The notes under the pieces are model-generated. The model was not told where the DNA came from and did no database searches. It saw only the letters and a list, made by a program, of their open reading frames with translations. Below are positions 44,000-56,803 of a DNA stretch of 64,000 bases, piece after piece; position 1 is the first letter of the stretch; each line of letters starts with the position of its first letter. A program made the position numbers and the translations under genes. The stretch lies in assembly GCF_963924675.1 (NCBI RefSeq), contig NC_089234.1, positions 58,136,909 through 58,200,908 on the forward strand, given 5' to 3'. Source of the DNA: Phocoena phocoena (taxonomy: Eukaryota > Chordata > Mammalia > Artiodactyla > Phocoenidae).

Positions 44000-46900
44000 A
44001 CATGACTTGTACTAGCTATAAAATTAGTTAGCAAGTTTACAATGTTCAGCTTATAGTAAATTTCAACTTTCTCAGATGACAAAGTAATTGCTGGCAAGTT
44101 GTACACCTGAAATCTTCAGGGTACAAAATAAGTGAAACTGCACTTAATTGTAAAACCCAGCTCTAATCTGCTGGTGCTGAGAATGTTGACTGTGCCATCA
44201 TGGAAGGCTTTTTCCAAGTTCAGTAACAGAACTACTGATTTGTAGTTAGAGTTTAAAATAAAGAAATTAAATAAATAAAGGCAAACTTTCAGGTATTAAA
44301 AAGTCCAATCTAATCTAAATCAAAACTAATTTCATCCAATGTGAAGCTTTTCCCCTAAGACCAACAGTGAGGAAAGTGTGGGGTGCCAGAGAGTGAAAAG
44401 AGGCAAATGTCAGAAAAAGGAAACGGAAATGTCCACCCATTTGTCTGTGGTCCTCCGGCCTGTAAAACATCTGCCAATTCCAAGAGTCCAAATGCCAGAT
44501 CTCTCTGGTGAGACACCGTCTCTGGAACCTCCTGATGCCTGATGCAGGAAAGGGGGGCCTTTGGCTTGTCTCTCACAGCCTCCACTCAGCCCCTGCCCCT
44601 GTGGTTCACCCACAGCCTCTTTCCCCTGGGGTCTCACACCCAGCGACAGGCTGCACCTGCAGGTAAGGTCTTTCAAGGTGACTCAGTGGCTGCCTCCAGG
44701 CAGACTTCCTGGCCAGCAAGAAGTGTCAGGCGTTTGCTGCCCCCTCTCTACACACTGCTCCCCCCACTCCCCACCCCGGGTAGCCCCAGCCACACAGCTG
44801 CTTCCAGGTGAGAGGAAGACACCAGGCTCTGTTTACAGACACCTCCAAACTTCAGGAGAGACATGCCACACTCCCTCAGTAACTCTTCCTCAGGATTCCA
44901 TCCTAATCCCATAGCAGCACCTGGCTGGTGACTGCAGTTCAATAAAATGTCCATCTCCTTTTGCAATCAACCCCGACCTTTCCTTTTTCTCTTGGGGCCT
45001 CTCTCAAATGAGTGGGAGAAGGACAGAGAGGAAGAAACCTTCACTTCCCTTGGGAAGAGCAGTCTCTCCTACTAGGAGTTCCTTGCATGAAATCCATTTC
45101 TAGTCTTCCTGACACAGGCTGGGTTATAGGGTGGAGGGTATAATAGTCGCTAGACCCATTTAGCCACCTCTTGACAAGCCCCACAATGGATGCTTCTAGA
45201 ATCCCTTGAGACTATGTGGGTACTTACTGCCTACTGGTTACAGCTTTGGGACCTTGGCCAGAATTTTAGGCAACGGAAAACTCACATTTAACATGCTATC
45301 ATATATATTTGTATAGTAATAGGACAGAAAAATGAGACGGACTATATCAAATTGAGGTACCCTGTTATCAGGTGTCTAAGGTACCTCCATGAAGTGGACA
45401 ATCCCTCTAAGGACAGTGTGAAATTCAACTCTATTAAGTACTCAAATAACTGCACAAATAAGCACTGTTGCACAGAAAAAGCAGTCAACCCTGATGAACC
45501 CAAGCTGCTAGCTGGCAGACAGTGTCACCACGCAATTGCTTGAACTGTCTGTCACCAATGCTCAGGGTTCTGATTATGTGCACAAAAGCTGGTTAGAGGT
45601 ATCAGTGCGAAATGTACAAAAGTAAAGGCTAAGCCCACCTGTATTAACACTCATGTGTGTGACAAGGACTATCCAGGGAAGAAGAATCCTGGCAATTTTA
45701 GTAACTCTACTGCCACTACTAACTGTCCCTGCATTTTATACCATTCTCTCCAGATTCAAACTCCAGGGTGAAAGCAGTCAGCAGGCTGAGCCTAAGTAGT
45801 GAGCCCACCCCTGTAACTCCCAGGAAGTAAGGCTAGGAAATTTGACCTGCGCCAACTTCCGCAGCAGAAGGTCCACTCTACCATGGACCACCAGAGGGCA
45901 ACCCATAGTGGATGCCAAATGTCTGTTATAGATGCTCCTATCTTCTTCCTTAAAGAACTCATAACTCAAAACAACCCTGGCAATGATAAACAATGTTATT
46001 TCTGCCAGTCTACATTACATGCTAATAGCATTCTGACTAAAAAAATAATTTATAAAAGCATATCACTACTACAGTCTGCCATCATCAGTCAGAGTCAACA
46101 AAAAATGAAAGCTCCCAGAAAGGCTAAAATCATTAATGCAACGCTAATGACAAAGGTGCCAGGAGATTATTTAATTTTTTATGTCAGATCATGTTAATTG
46201 TCATGTTTAAATTTGTAAATTGCTGCTTGTTAAACTATCCATTTACTAAAATAATAAACAATCCATGTTGTGACATATTAGTGAAATTATTATTTTTAAA
46301 AGCATCACAGACACAGATTAATAACCATTTCAGTGCAACCCCTTGTACCATTTAGGGGAAAAGAAGACCTGTTAAGTTATACTGTGGCAGAAAAAGCAAG
46401 AATTGCTATCACATTTCCCTACCCCAAACTAACCCTCCACATTTCAGATTCCTAAGGTCAGTTCAGCTCAGCAAGGCACCTGGGGAGCGAAAACCAGAAT
46501 CCAGAAAGTTGACTGGAGGCTTCCTGCCAAAGACAGCCATCGAAGCAGCAGCTCCAGATAACATAGAGGGTGAGCTGGCAACAGAAGGGTGGTCAGGTTT
46601 AAAAGAAAGCCTGTAAGGAACTGCCAGGACCAGAGAAGTTGTTCCAAATCATACCACAGCAAAGGTAATGAGGATCACAGCTTTCTCTAAACAATGCTCG
46701 CCCATTTTCATCTGCCACTAATCTTACTCAGTAAATCTTTCATGTTCAATTTCACCTCTTCATACAGGGCTCAGTTCCTCACTTTCATTGAATAGAGATA
46801 AAAACTAGGGTCTCCTATGATCTCCTGTGAAAGGAAAGTGGTTATTTGCAAATGCTGGCTGGCAGAGAGTAAAAACAAAGTTTGTAGAACAAATGTAATT

Positions 46901-47080
46901 TTGAAATTCCATCATTTGGTTGAAAACAAAAACAACCCTGTGCTCTATATACTTTTAACACAAGATTTGAACATATATCAAAAAACTCTCAGAAAAAATC
47001 TAAAGTGACCACATTTTAAAAAAATCAAACCAATGATGGTACAAAAATACTTGATAACCAAAAGATTCAATATAAAACAT
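44000..47080. other. Unassigned, including a GC-rich block at 44.34-44.96 kb
   Basis: No gene recognised. 44340-44960 is GC-rich, carries overlapping open frames of 89 and 117 codons and GCACCTGCAG|GTAAGG, and ends near CAATAAAATG. It could be an unknown LTR or a non-coding transcript. 45350-46200 and 46400-46680 are mixed in composition, with no identifiable element. Confidence 0.35.
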
Positions 47081-47084
47081 GTGC

Positions 47085-47830
47085 CTACTGAATCAAGGTC
47101 AAACTCCTAAACCGGCACCCTCAGCTCTTCATGGCCTGGCTGTAACCTACCTTTTAAAATCTTGGACTTTCCTGGTGGTGCAGTAGTTAAGAATCTGCCT
47201 GCCAAACAAATCAGGAGACACGGGTTCGAGCCCTGGTCCGGGAAGATCCCACATGCTGCGGAGCAACTAAGCCCGTGCGCCACAACTACTGAGCCTGTGT
47301 GCCACAACTACTGAAGCCCGTGAGCCTACAGCCCGTGCTCTACAAGAGAAGCCACCGCAATGAGAAGCCCGCACATCGCAACGAAGAGCAGCCCCTGCTC
47401 GATGCAATTAGAGAAAGCCTGCGCTCAGCAACTGAGACCCAACGCAGCCAAAAATAAATTTAAAATAAAATAAAATAAAATCTTACTTCCTACTGCTTCC
47501 CTTTTATAGACCTTTTCCATCTACCTGTTTATATGCCTGTACCAAGAAACTGTACTGCTCACACTTCCTCATATTCTCCTTTGTGCCCCTGTTCACAGTG
47601 ATGAGCCATCCTTCCCTTCCTCCCACATCCTTCCTTAAAAAGCAACAGGTTCAAATTCTACTCTTCCTCCAATGACTACCTCAAATGACATCTTGGCCAA
47701 GAAGTCTTCCTGGGTTTCCCAGAGAGTGCTCTCTTCTTCCTCTGGCTCCCAAAGCCCTGGCTGACCTCTTACAATAAGCTACACTCTGTACTTTTTTAGT
47801 AGTCATCTCTGTTTATAGTGTTTGTACTAA
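47085..47830 (+). mobile_element. L2 LINE, split by a SINE
   Basis: AAGGTCAAACTCCTAAACCG and TCTTCATGGCCTGGCTGTAA left of the SINE, and TTCCATCTACCTGTTTATAT, CATCTTGGCCAAGAAGTCTTCC right of it, follow L2 C-terminal ORF2/3' sequence. Confidence 0.75.
47163..47482 (+). mobile_element. CHR-type tRNA-Glu SINE, long form
   Basis: GGACTTTCCTGGTGGTGCAG, GGTTCGAGCCCTGGTCCGGG, CACAACTACTGAGCC, GACCCAACGCAGCC, and an (AAAAT)n tail. AAAATCTT is duplicated at the borders. Confidence 0.93.
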
Positions 47831-47834
47831 ACTC

Positions 47835-48500
47835 TTCATGTTTATCTTCAAAACGCAGCTCTTGCTTTATGGAGAGGCACCCACACTCTGCTCTGTGTAC
47901 AAAGGTTCCTTGCTCAGGCCTCCAGAACAGAGCAGACCCTACCTCCAACCTATGGCTCCTGCCTGCCTTTTTACGCCCCTCAGATTTAAAAGTCCACTTA
48001 ACTCCTTTGGCTCTTCACCACTAGGGCTTAGTTCTCCACCCAGACAATGCACTTTGCTTTCCACAGCATTGAGTAACACTCTGTGGTCTGACCTATTTTC
48101 TGCCTCACCATACAATTACCTTATCCAGTGGATGGGACATCACCGACCAGGCTTGTCCCAGGGAACCCCCAGTTGGTAGATGAGTAACTCTACAGTAATT
48201 ATCCCTAGCTAACCTGGCACCACCTTGCAGACTGACACCTTCAGTCTTTTCACACTGACAGTGAAGGTTATGATGGACCAACTGGCCCTGGGCTCAAGAA
48301 TCCTGCTCCCTGCTTTTCTTGGACCTCATACTCAATTCTCTCCCACTGAACCTTCACAACTACTTAACTTCTTAATGGAGCTGAACAATCTCTCAGCCAT
48401 GCAAGCCTTAAAGTCTCAGATGAAGCTGAGTATCAAGCAAAACGTAGAGACAGAAAAGTGACTCAAATGACACAGATAACCAGTCAGCTCTATCTATCTC
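47835..48500. other. Unassigned sequence
   Basis: Moderate GC and several short open frames (up to 113 codons), none recognisable. It may be a continuation of old repeat DNA. Confidence 0.35.

Positions 48501-48505
<5 letters not shown>

Positions 48506-48539
<34 letters not shown>
48506..48539. repeat. (TA)n microsatellite
   Basis: About 17 TA units preceded by CTATCTATCTCCTCTGA. Confidence 0.95.
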
Positions 48540-48543
<4 letters not shown>

Positions 48544-48544
48544 T

Positions 48545-49560
48545 CATTACACAGTAAGTGAATACATTTTCACTGTGAAAAAAATTCAAATGATACAGAT
48601 GAAGTCTCTACTGACACCACCTCAATCCCATCCCATTGCTTCCTTACAGTCGCTGATCAATGCATTTACCTACCATCTTCCCTTAAGTCTAAGATCTTAT
48701 CACATAGGATTTACATTATGCTTCACCAAAAAAAAAAAAGCTTAACTATTAAACTATGCCACCAATTGTTAGATACACTGATTTCAGAAATGTTAAAATG
48801 TGAAAAACACATTTCAAAATCCACAAAATACACTTAGAACCAAAATGAATTTATTTTATATATAGATTTCATATGCATAATACATAAAGAATGCATGAAA
48901 TGCAATACATATAGAAATATATCTAGTTCCGAAGGGTTTTTTTACATAAATGTGATAATTTTGTAATTTATTTTTCTCACTAAGAATGTATCTGGGAGAG
49001 TTTCCCATACCAGTTGCATATAAATCTACCACACTCTTTTTAGGTGTGGCATAATATTCTACATGCTGGCTGTACCACTGTGCATTTAGTTATTCCAATA
49101 TTTCACCAGTGCTAACCATGATAGAATAAGGGTGTGCCCATGTATATTGTGCTAGACACAAAATTACTGAACCAAAGGTATGTAACTTTATTTTCATGGA
49201 TACTGTCAAACTGCTTTCCAAAAAGGTCTGAACAATTTATATACTCACTATATATAAAGTATACCCATTTTTATCTCACTGTTGCCAAAAGAGAATATTA
49301 TTAATCTTTTTAACTTCTGTTAATCTAACAGGAAAAAATCGTATCTGATTGTTTCACAGAATTTATAAAATAAATAAATATAAATATATCCTCTATATTT
49401 ATCCTTTGTCTATTACACATGGTCTATTTTCTCCTAGTCGCCTATTTGTCTTTTAATTATACTTGTGATTTTGTCTTTGGTGATACAGAGATTTCAAATC
49501 TTTGGAAAGTCAAATTTGCTCATCATTCCCATCTGTACCTGAGATTACTTACATGTAGGT
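48545..49560 (-). mobile_element. Antisense L1ME/HAL1-like LINE
   Basis: CTGAACCAAAGGTATGTAAC, CTGTCAAACTGCTTTCC, and CACTGTTGCCAAAAGAG near 49280, together with TTTGTCTATTACACATGG, match the antisense ORF2/3' UTR of old L1. No open frame remains. Confidence 0.7.
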
Positions 49561-49564
49561 AATA

Positions 49565-51520
49565 TTTTCTTCTAAGAGGAAACTCACTCTTTGCAATTCC
49601 ACTGGGTTCTGGCCTGGCAGTGCTTAGAGGGAGATGGGATACACTCCCACAACACAAACGCTAGAAAATTTCCACAGCTATCCTAAGCCCACCTCTAAAA
49701 GGGGCAGGTGCCAGTCAGTGCTCTGCCAGCCTGTGGGCACAGGAAGGACTAACCAGTTCCCTTCCTTAATGTCTGAGGCAGAAGCCTAACCCATTCCAGG
49801 CTATGTGTGCCAGCCTGGTCAGCCTGACATCATGGCCCGAGGCCAGAGACCAAGGACCAGACACACAAGAGAGGCGAGCCGCGAGCATCCCACTCTCCAT
49901 GGCTGAGTTCCCAAACCACGAGTGTCTGGACACCTTGTGTGAAGGTTGCCAACCCACCTCCCCACACACTACCACCACCACCTCAGCCTCAGATGTAACA
50001 GACCGTAACAGGGATGTGGCACTACATCCCTGGCCTGGCAAAAACAAACCCACAGTGACAGTATGTACCCACAGTGGGTAACTCTGGTGACTGGATCCTG
50101 ACAGGCCCAGCTGCCAAGACACAGCCCATGTGACACGGTCTCCTTCCCCACGGGAAATGGCTGGCTCTTCTCCCTCCACATCTGCACCATGAGATCAGAT
50201 CATTAACTCTAGCTCCCCACTGTTTATGCGGCCTCCCTCTCTCCGTCTTTAACCTACTGCTTCCCGCCTGCCTGAGCTTCACCCTTCAGGCCCTCATGAC
50301 CCACCCAACTGCCACAAAGAGGGCCCAGGACAGTTATGTTCCGAGTTCCCTGCTTCCAAGCAGTGCCTAGTGAGTTCTGGTTAGTGGCTTGGTGGCAAGA
50401 TGTGGGGCTGTAGATGGGTCACAGATTCGTGGGGACACACCCCGCTCTGCTCTAAATTCATGATTTATTTAGCTAAAATCACAGAACTTAATGGGCAAGT
50501 GAGATGGCTGCACAGAATAGGAGCAGATGCAGCCTGTTTTCCTGTGGCTTTTTCTTTGCCCCTAGGTTTCCAACTAACAGTACAGCCAACTGAACTCAGG
50601 TGGGATCTTGCCAGTTTGGAGGAAAAAAAGCTGAATTCTTGCTGCAGCTTTTTAAAAATCTGGCTTACCTAACACTCGCTATACTTTTGTTTAAGGGAAT
50701 ATTTATATATATTAGATAATCCTGGTCGTTGAGCCAAACTCAGCATTATCGAGAATTCCTCCTCACTTAGGTGCGGGTTGGGGGGGGTTCCTGTCCAATA
50801 TCTCTGCCTCCAGCTTTCCAGAGTCTTGGGAAGGTCCATCTCCCAGAAGTGGTGAAGACCTAAGGGGCCTGCACAGACACATCTGGAACTCATCAGAGCT
50901 TCTCACAGTATATACCTGGAGAAATCCCAATCCCACCTCAACCCTCTCTCATCCCAAATTAATCTTCCATGTCGGGATCCTAATGTTCCCAGATGTAAAC
51001 GGTTCCTCCTTGTGCTGTTATAGCCTCAGCCATGCTGCAAAGAACTAAAGCCAAATCCTGACTTTAACAGCCTGATGATGATACCCTACTTGGCATTCTG
51101 TGCTCTAGAAGAGACCCCCTTGGACAGGGCTGACCCTTTGGCCTATCAAAGCCTCCCAAGTAAGACTCAAATAGAAAGCTCTGTGAGGGGACCACTTAAG
51201 TTCCACTCACTCAGGCCTCCACATTTAGAGCAGTTCTTTACACACAGGAAATATTTTCTAAATATTTGTTCAATTAATTATATTGGAATTTTTTTGGGAA
51301 TGATTTGCTTTCTCAGAGAAGTTCATTTCTAATACCTTTAAGTCTGATAAACTTACATCTTTGTTGAAGAAGTCTTTCCCTATGGCTAACAGCAACACTA
51401 TTCATCATCAACTTCAAATTTAACTAGCCTCAAATATAACCAGCTTCAACTTCCCAACCCAAAACAAGAAACCTTGACAGCTCAGGATGTCATTACACTA
51501 AATAGTGATTTTCTACATGA
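49565..51520. other. Unassigned; GC-rich block at 49.6-50.4 kb
   Basis: 49600-50400 is GC-richer and repeat-free to my eye. It holds a 137-codon open frame on the minus strand (49766-50179), with another frame overlapping it on the plus strand. Neither has a recognisable motif. 50669-50893 minus is open for 74 codons (ending KQKYSEC) beside a donor-like GTAAGCC. None are called as genes. Confidence 0.35.
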
Positions 51521-51529
51521 TCTAAATCT

Positions 51530-51695
51530 CTGTTGTCTAATATGGTAACCACTAACCACATGTGACTATTTAATTTTAAAGAAAACTTAAAATTTAACTC
51601 TTTGGTCTTGCTAGCCACATTTAAGTACCCAACAGCCACATGTGGTTACCACATTGGACAGTGTAGATATAGAACATTTCCATTATTCTTTTAGT
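51530..51695 (+). mobile_element. MER3/MER58-type hAT MITE
   Basis: TATGGTAACCACTAACCACATGTG (51538-51561) and, inverted, CCACATGTGGTTACCACATTGG (51636-51657) form the near-palindromic ends typical of this hAT-Charlie group. GATATAGAACATTTCCATTA follows. Confidence 0.75.
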
Positions 51696-51699
51696 CAGC

Positions 51700-54590
51700 A
51701 CCACACTAGATGCAATATAAATCTTGAAAATCCAAAGAATTCTTAGCTTGCAGCCATTAAGTATCAGATCATCAAAGTGCCATAATTAAATTAAAAAATA
51801 CCACCACTCCTTTAATTAAAGCAACAGAAGGAAACACTCTCACTGATGAGTAGAGCTTTTATAATAATAGATTTGTCTCATCACAATGAATAATTTAAAC
51901 ACAGCATAATTTTCATCTTTCTCTGGTTGCCAAAGTTAATATGCTAGGCAGAGGGCAATGCATACTTGAAGTTACAGGAATCCTCTCACTGGACAGATAA
52001 AATTTCTAGTTAATGGTCATTTAGGGAACTAATTTTTACATAACCCTTAATATCCTAGGCTGAGTAGAGTGTGCAAACATCTAGAAATTTTTTCAACCCA
52101 GGGATTCCAACACGTATGCATACAAAACCAAAATATCAAAGTCCTCTAAGAGCTCAGAATTTGAAGCTAGAAGAAAGCTTGCCAGGAATATGTTAAGTAC
52201 GTAAATTAGAACAAAGAAAGCCTCTACTACATGGGTCATCTCCCCACCACCTCCCCACTAAATGCCAACATTCCTTAACAAATAAAATACCCACATAGGG
52301 AGTTAGAGAAAAGTGATCTTCTGTGTCTTCTGTAGACTTCTAGGAACATCAAGACTTCAAGGTAAAAGGCCCAGGCATCAAAGTTACATCACTTTGACAG
52401 AAAAGTTTTCCCCCACAGTGAATCAATAAGAGGGATAATAAGTGCACAATGGAAAAAAAAAAAAAAATCAAAACCAAGGTGGATAATGATGGACAAAACA
52501 GGAGGCCTGAAGGTAAAAGACAAGATAACAACTTATCAAGAAGAGTCAAGGTATAAAACAGTATGTTAGAGTCTGAATTTTACACATTTTCAGTATGTAT
52601 TTGTGACACTCTCACTGGGTCGTCCACCACCCTGTCTAAGAAACTGAGCTTTACTTACCACCCAAGGTCATTTACCACTTCTTACTAAGATGTACTCTAC
52701 CTTAAGGACCACTCAAACAACTCGACTCTTTTCAGGTCAGTTTTCTGCTGGATCCTAAGGCCAGTGATTTCCTATGAACAGAAGGTCAAAGGAAGTATAT
52801 CCCTAAAATACTGCCAGAAGGGCAGCTGGAGATCTCACAGGCAGCCAACAATTGGGAGCTTTAACTTTCATCTCCCTTTTCCTGTCACAGCATGTCATAG
52901 TACTAAAACAGTGATCATCCTTTTATACCTGACTCCTTTGTCCTTAAAGAGCTATTTATCATCATGAAATAAAACTGTATTTTCTCCTTTGGGAATATAC
53001 ATGTTCTTCAACAAGACAGGAAATCCTTAGACCATGATGGGTAGAACCATACTGGGCTCACAATACTGACCCTGACTTCACTGGAAAATTTTAAGAGGTT
53101 AAAATTTCATCCAGGTAAGAGAGAAACAGATGAGAAGCAGTGTTCTCTCCCATTTTACACATCCATTATTTCAATTCCATTGCCAAATGTTTGGAACCTT
53201 TTTATAAACTCTCAGAAACTCAAGCAAAAACACTGCATGAGTCACTCTCTCAAAAGTATATAAATGAGGAATACGTTACCATATGCACACTATCATTCAC
53301 TGAATTTTTTAGTAGCTGTTTTTAATAAAGAAAATACATATATCAAAAGTACATTATAAGCATGTTACAGATTCTGGTACAGATTTCTTAAAATTTAGAA
53401 AAAAGTAGGTGGACCAAAAAAATCATTAACATATCAACCTTCAGAAAAGAGGTTTAAAAGGTTTAAAACATTAAAAAACAAAATGTTTTAACCTAGATTT
53501 ATCAGATTTACTAAAAAATTTCTTTACTGGCACATTAGGGAAGAAATTAACTTTTTAAACAAAGACAATTTTTAAAACTAAGCAATCTTACAAAATGTTT
53601 ATCTAACAGAATCCCGGCATGCTGGCTATAACATCTTTATTGACATACCTAAAAAACCACAAATTACTATGAAATCAGTCTGGAAACATGTGGCCCATGG
53701 AAAAAAAGTCTTTAACAAAGAAAGGTTTCTCTCTAAATTACATTAGTATTCACAGCGCGGAACAGCTTGTTATAGATGCACAGCACTAGCCTCACGTTCA
53801 GTAATACCTTTACTAATAAGAGAATATGTCTGAATATCACACTTCTTTTTTAAAAAACTTAATTATCAGAGGCTAGAATTGAGAGGCCCAGGGATGAGTT
53901 CCAGGCTATCAGATAAGAGGATGGCTGCAGAATGAAATTATCATTAAATATTAACTAAAAGTTAAACATGTAAGAAAATATAAAATATGAATCAGACAGT
54001 TTGAGGATGAGGTTAAGTAAACGAGGCGGTCAGCCAGATTACTTTAACCAGCAAGAGGAGAAATAAGAGGAATCTATGTTTGAACAGGGAAGGGAGGACG
54101 GTAGAGGAAATCTTGAAGATGGGGCAGAGCTCCAGGCTCTAAGTGAGGTGAAGAGGAGGATTCCAGCAGCCCCAGCAGACACATCCAATCTGGGTCTCAG
54201 CACAGATAAAGGAGTAGGGAAGGAAGAGAAGGTCTTTCCAATCCTACTCTCTCACCCCAGGTCACCCACCAAGGGTTTATCTACATTAAGACTACTTTCA
54301 AGGTCAACCTCAGCAGGAAGCCTGGGTGACAGGAGGACCTCTGGTGTCTAAAACTCCACCCCCACCCATGTGCTAGCTATAGCTGGCACATGCCTGCAAC
54401 ATAGGGTTTAACATGTAAATTATGCCTGAGATAACATACAATTGTTTTCAGTATCATCAGTCAATCAAGCAAAGGTATCAATAAATGATATCAGATTCCG
54501 GTGTTTTGACAGAAGGAAAGAAGACAGAAAACAGGTCTGGGGTGTCTGAAGGTGGCCAGAAGGCACAGGTGGGAAGCATAGGGCAATGGA
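51700..54590. other. Unassigned AT-rich single-copy-like sequence
   Basis: Nearly 2.9 kb without a recognisable element, gene, or long open frame. A poly(A) run lies at 52453-52467. A 61-codon frame at 53140-53325 (SPILHIHYFNSIAKC...) ends beside AATAAAG but has no known homologue in memory. Confidence 0.4.
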
Positions 54591-54599
54591 AATGCCAGA

Positions 54600-54720
54600 A
54601 CTGAGTGATGTGTAGCTATGGGCCAGCACCTCACTTTATACAGATTATCTCAGAAAAGCCTCACAATAACCCTATGGCTGAAGTGGAGTGAATCAATGAG
54701 GGTAATTCTGATGTAAATCT
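54600..54720 (-). mobile_element. MIR-like fragment, antisense
   Basis: GGGCCAGCACCTCACTTTAT, GATTATCTCAGAAAAGCCTC, and ACAATAACCCTATGGCTGAAG fit diverged antisense MIR. Confidence 0.55.
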
Positions 54721-54789
54721 ACCCCCAAATCTTGGAAAACTAATGCTGTCCAGTGAGAATCAAACTATAAGCTATACAAGAGTATCCTT

Positions 54790-55395
54790 AAAGAATCAGA
54801 GTAAGAGCTGCCTGAAGACCCAGCAATTCTACTTCTAGGTATATTCTGGGAGAATGTAGGTATATTTCAAGAGATTTGAAAACGTGTGTCCACCCAAAAA
54901 CTTGTACACAAATGTTCAAAGCATTATTATTCAAAATAGCCACAAAGTAGAAACAACCTAAATGTCTACCAACTTATAAATGGATAAACAAAATATGGTA
55001 TATCCATACAATGGAATGTTATTCAGCATTTAAAAGGAATGAACTACTGCTACATGCTAACTTGAATGAACTTGAAAACATTATGCTAAGTGAAAGAAGC
55101 CAGACACAAAAGAGGCCACATACTGTATGACTGCATTTAAATGCAGTGTCCAGAAGAGGCAAATCCCATAGCACCAGAACATAGACTAGTGGTTGCCAGA
55201 GGCTGAGGGAAGCAGGGAATGGACAGTGACTGTGAGTGAGTACAGAGTTTCATTTTGGGGGAATGAAAGTGTTCTGGAATTAGGTAGTGGTGAAGGTTGC
55301 ATGACTTTGTGAATATACTAATAAAACCAATGAACTTGTAAACTTTAAGGTGAATTTTAGGATATATGAATTATATCTCAACTTTTGAAAAAAGA
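54790..55395 (+). mobile_element. L1M-type 3' end, sense
   Basis: AGACCCAGCAATTCTACTTC, AAAATAGCCACAAAGTAGAAACAACC (54937-54962), CAATGGAATGTTATTCAGCA, AACATTATGCTAAGTGAAAG, and AGTGGTTGCCAGAGGCTGAG are in L1 3'-end order. Confidence 0.88.
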
Positions 55396-55719
55396 TTTGC
55401 CTGAAGACAATAACATATCCAAAGACTGTCCATCAGAAGGGGAAACTTGTCAGCAGCAGAAGCTCGGAAAGGGGGAAGAAACAAAAATGGCAGTGTCCAG
55501 AGAAGCTTCACCAGCAGAGAGACAAGGAACCCTGAGCTTGGTCCCATTGGAAAGGCTTTTCTGAGCAGCACTGGCGCTACAGAATTCTCCCCAGTATGAG
55601 CAGAGTCCCCTAGGGTTGAGTAACATTGCAGCCCTAAGACCCTTTGTCCAAACCTCACATGCACTAAACAGCTTCTGCTTCCAGTATACTCCACGGATCC
55701 AATATCACTTATTTCTCAT

Positions 55720-55835
55720 TGTAAATTATTATTTAATAGTTTAATAATTATTTTATATAATTTATAATTAAATAACCATTTGATATTTTAAAATTATTAT
55801 TATTAATTAGCTTAATAATTAAATTATTAAGCTGC
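55720..55835. repeat. AT-only low-complexity tract with palindrome
   Basis: A TTATTATTTAATAGTTTAAT-type sequence of about 115 bp, almost devoid of G and C. It ends in a 25-nt near-perfect palindrome (55809-55833): arms AGCTTAATAATT and AATTATTAAGCT around a single A. Confidence 0.85.
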
Positions 55836-55926
55836 CTTTCAATCTTTGTAAGCCCAGGCAAGGCGGTTTCATCCTCAAGAGATAACTTACTTCCACATTT
55901 TTAGACCAAAGAGAATATGGTAAGAC

Positions 55927-56035
55927 TAGGGTGACAACCACCCTGGCTTTCCTAGGACTGTCCAGGCTATAGTCCTGAAAGCCCTGCATTCCAAATTTCT
56001 CAGTCCCAGGCAAAAAAGGACAGTTGATCACCCTA
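55927..56035. mobile_element. 109-bp MITE with TAGGGTGA ends
   Basis: Terminal inverted repeats TAGGGTGA (55927-55934) and TCACCCTA (56028-56035) bound a non-coding body. It resembles a common short mammalian DNA-transposon repeat with TAGGGTGACCA termini; I cannot fix its library name. Confidence 0.65.
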
Positions 56036-56039
56036 CATA

Positions 56040-56680
56040 AGACCCTGAAGTTTGTATCTACACCAAAATAATGTTGCCCTAATGAGGGCAGATACTGTGT
56101 AGATTGACTGATGCAAACTCATTCTCACCATCTTTTCCTTTGCCTTCTAACCAAAGAGGCTAGAAAGCTAAGTTCTTGATCTCCCAGAGTACCTGCAGCT
56201 AGTGACAGCCAGGTGACTCAGCTCAAGGCAATGAAATACAAGCAGAGGCCCCTGGTGGAGGACAGGGTGCCTCATTTCCTGAACAGAAAGGAAAAGCCTC
56301 ACCAGGAGAAAGCTTTTGCTGCTACCTCTGGCCCTTTCCCTCTTTTCCTGGCTGGAACAAAGCAGTGATGTCTAGACATGAAGAAGCTGTGCTGTGAGAA
56401 TGAGAAGAGCGTCAGGAAGGCCTCAATGCTAAGGATGGTGAAGCAGAAAGATGCAAAGACCCTGAGTCCTGGCGGCATCATAGCACCATGGCAGCCTTGG
56501 AGCGCCCACCCCTGGCTGCTGCAAGAGACAAAGAACCCCTGCCTGTTCAACCTCCACTGAAGGTCTCTACTATCCATTATCTACTACCCCTCACTTGAAC
56601 TATTTGTGGAACTTCTTAAGAAAGAGCCAGCAGGCCGCTCCAGGCTTAAAGTAAGTCATTAGAAACAACTTTAAAAAGTG
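56040..56680. other. Unassigned sequence
   Basis: Mixed composition. Overlapping short frames on both strands near 56299-56577 have no known motif. Confidence 0.35.
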
Positions 56681-56685
56681 AATTG

Positions 56686-56803
56686 GGGCTTCCCTGGTGG
56701 CGCAGTGATTGAGCGTCCGCCTGCCGAGGCAGGGGACACGGGTTCGTGCCCCGGTCCAGGAAGATCCCACATGCTTGCGTACCGCAAAAAAAAAAAAAAA
56801 AAA
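56686..56803 (+). mobile_element. CHR-type tRNA-Glu SINE with large internal deletion
   Basis: The head GGGCTTCCCTGGTGGCGCAG and B-box side GGTTCGTGCCCCGGTCCAGG are normal. After GATCCCACATGC the sequence jumps to TTGCGTACCGC and poly(A), losing roughly 90-100 bp of the standard body. The duplication AAAAAGTGAATTG is intact (56673-56685, 56804-56816). Confidence 0.94.

Noticed and set aside
50066..50080. Palindrome TACCCAC-A-GTGGGTA
   Set aside because: Seven-bp arms are expected by chance at this window size and no context suggests a binding site.
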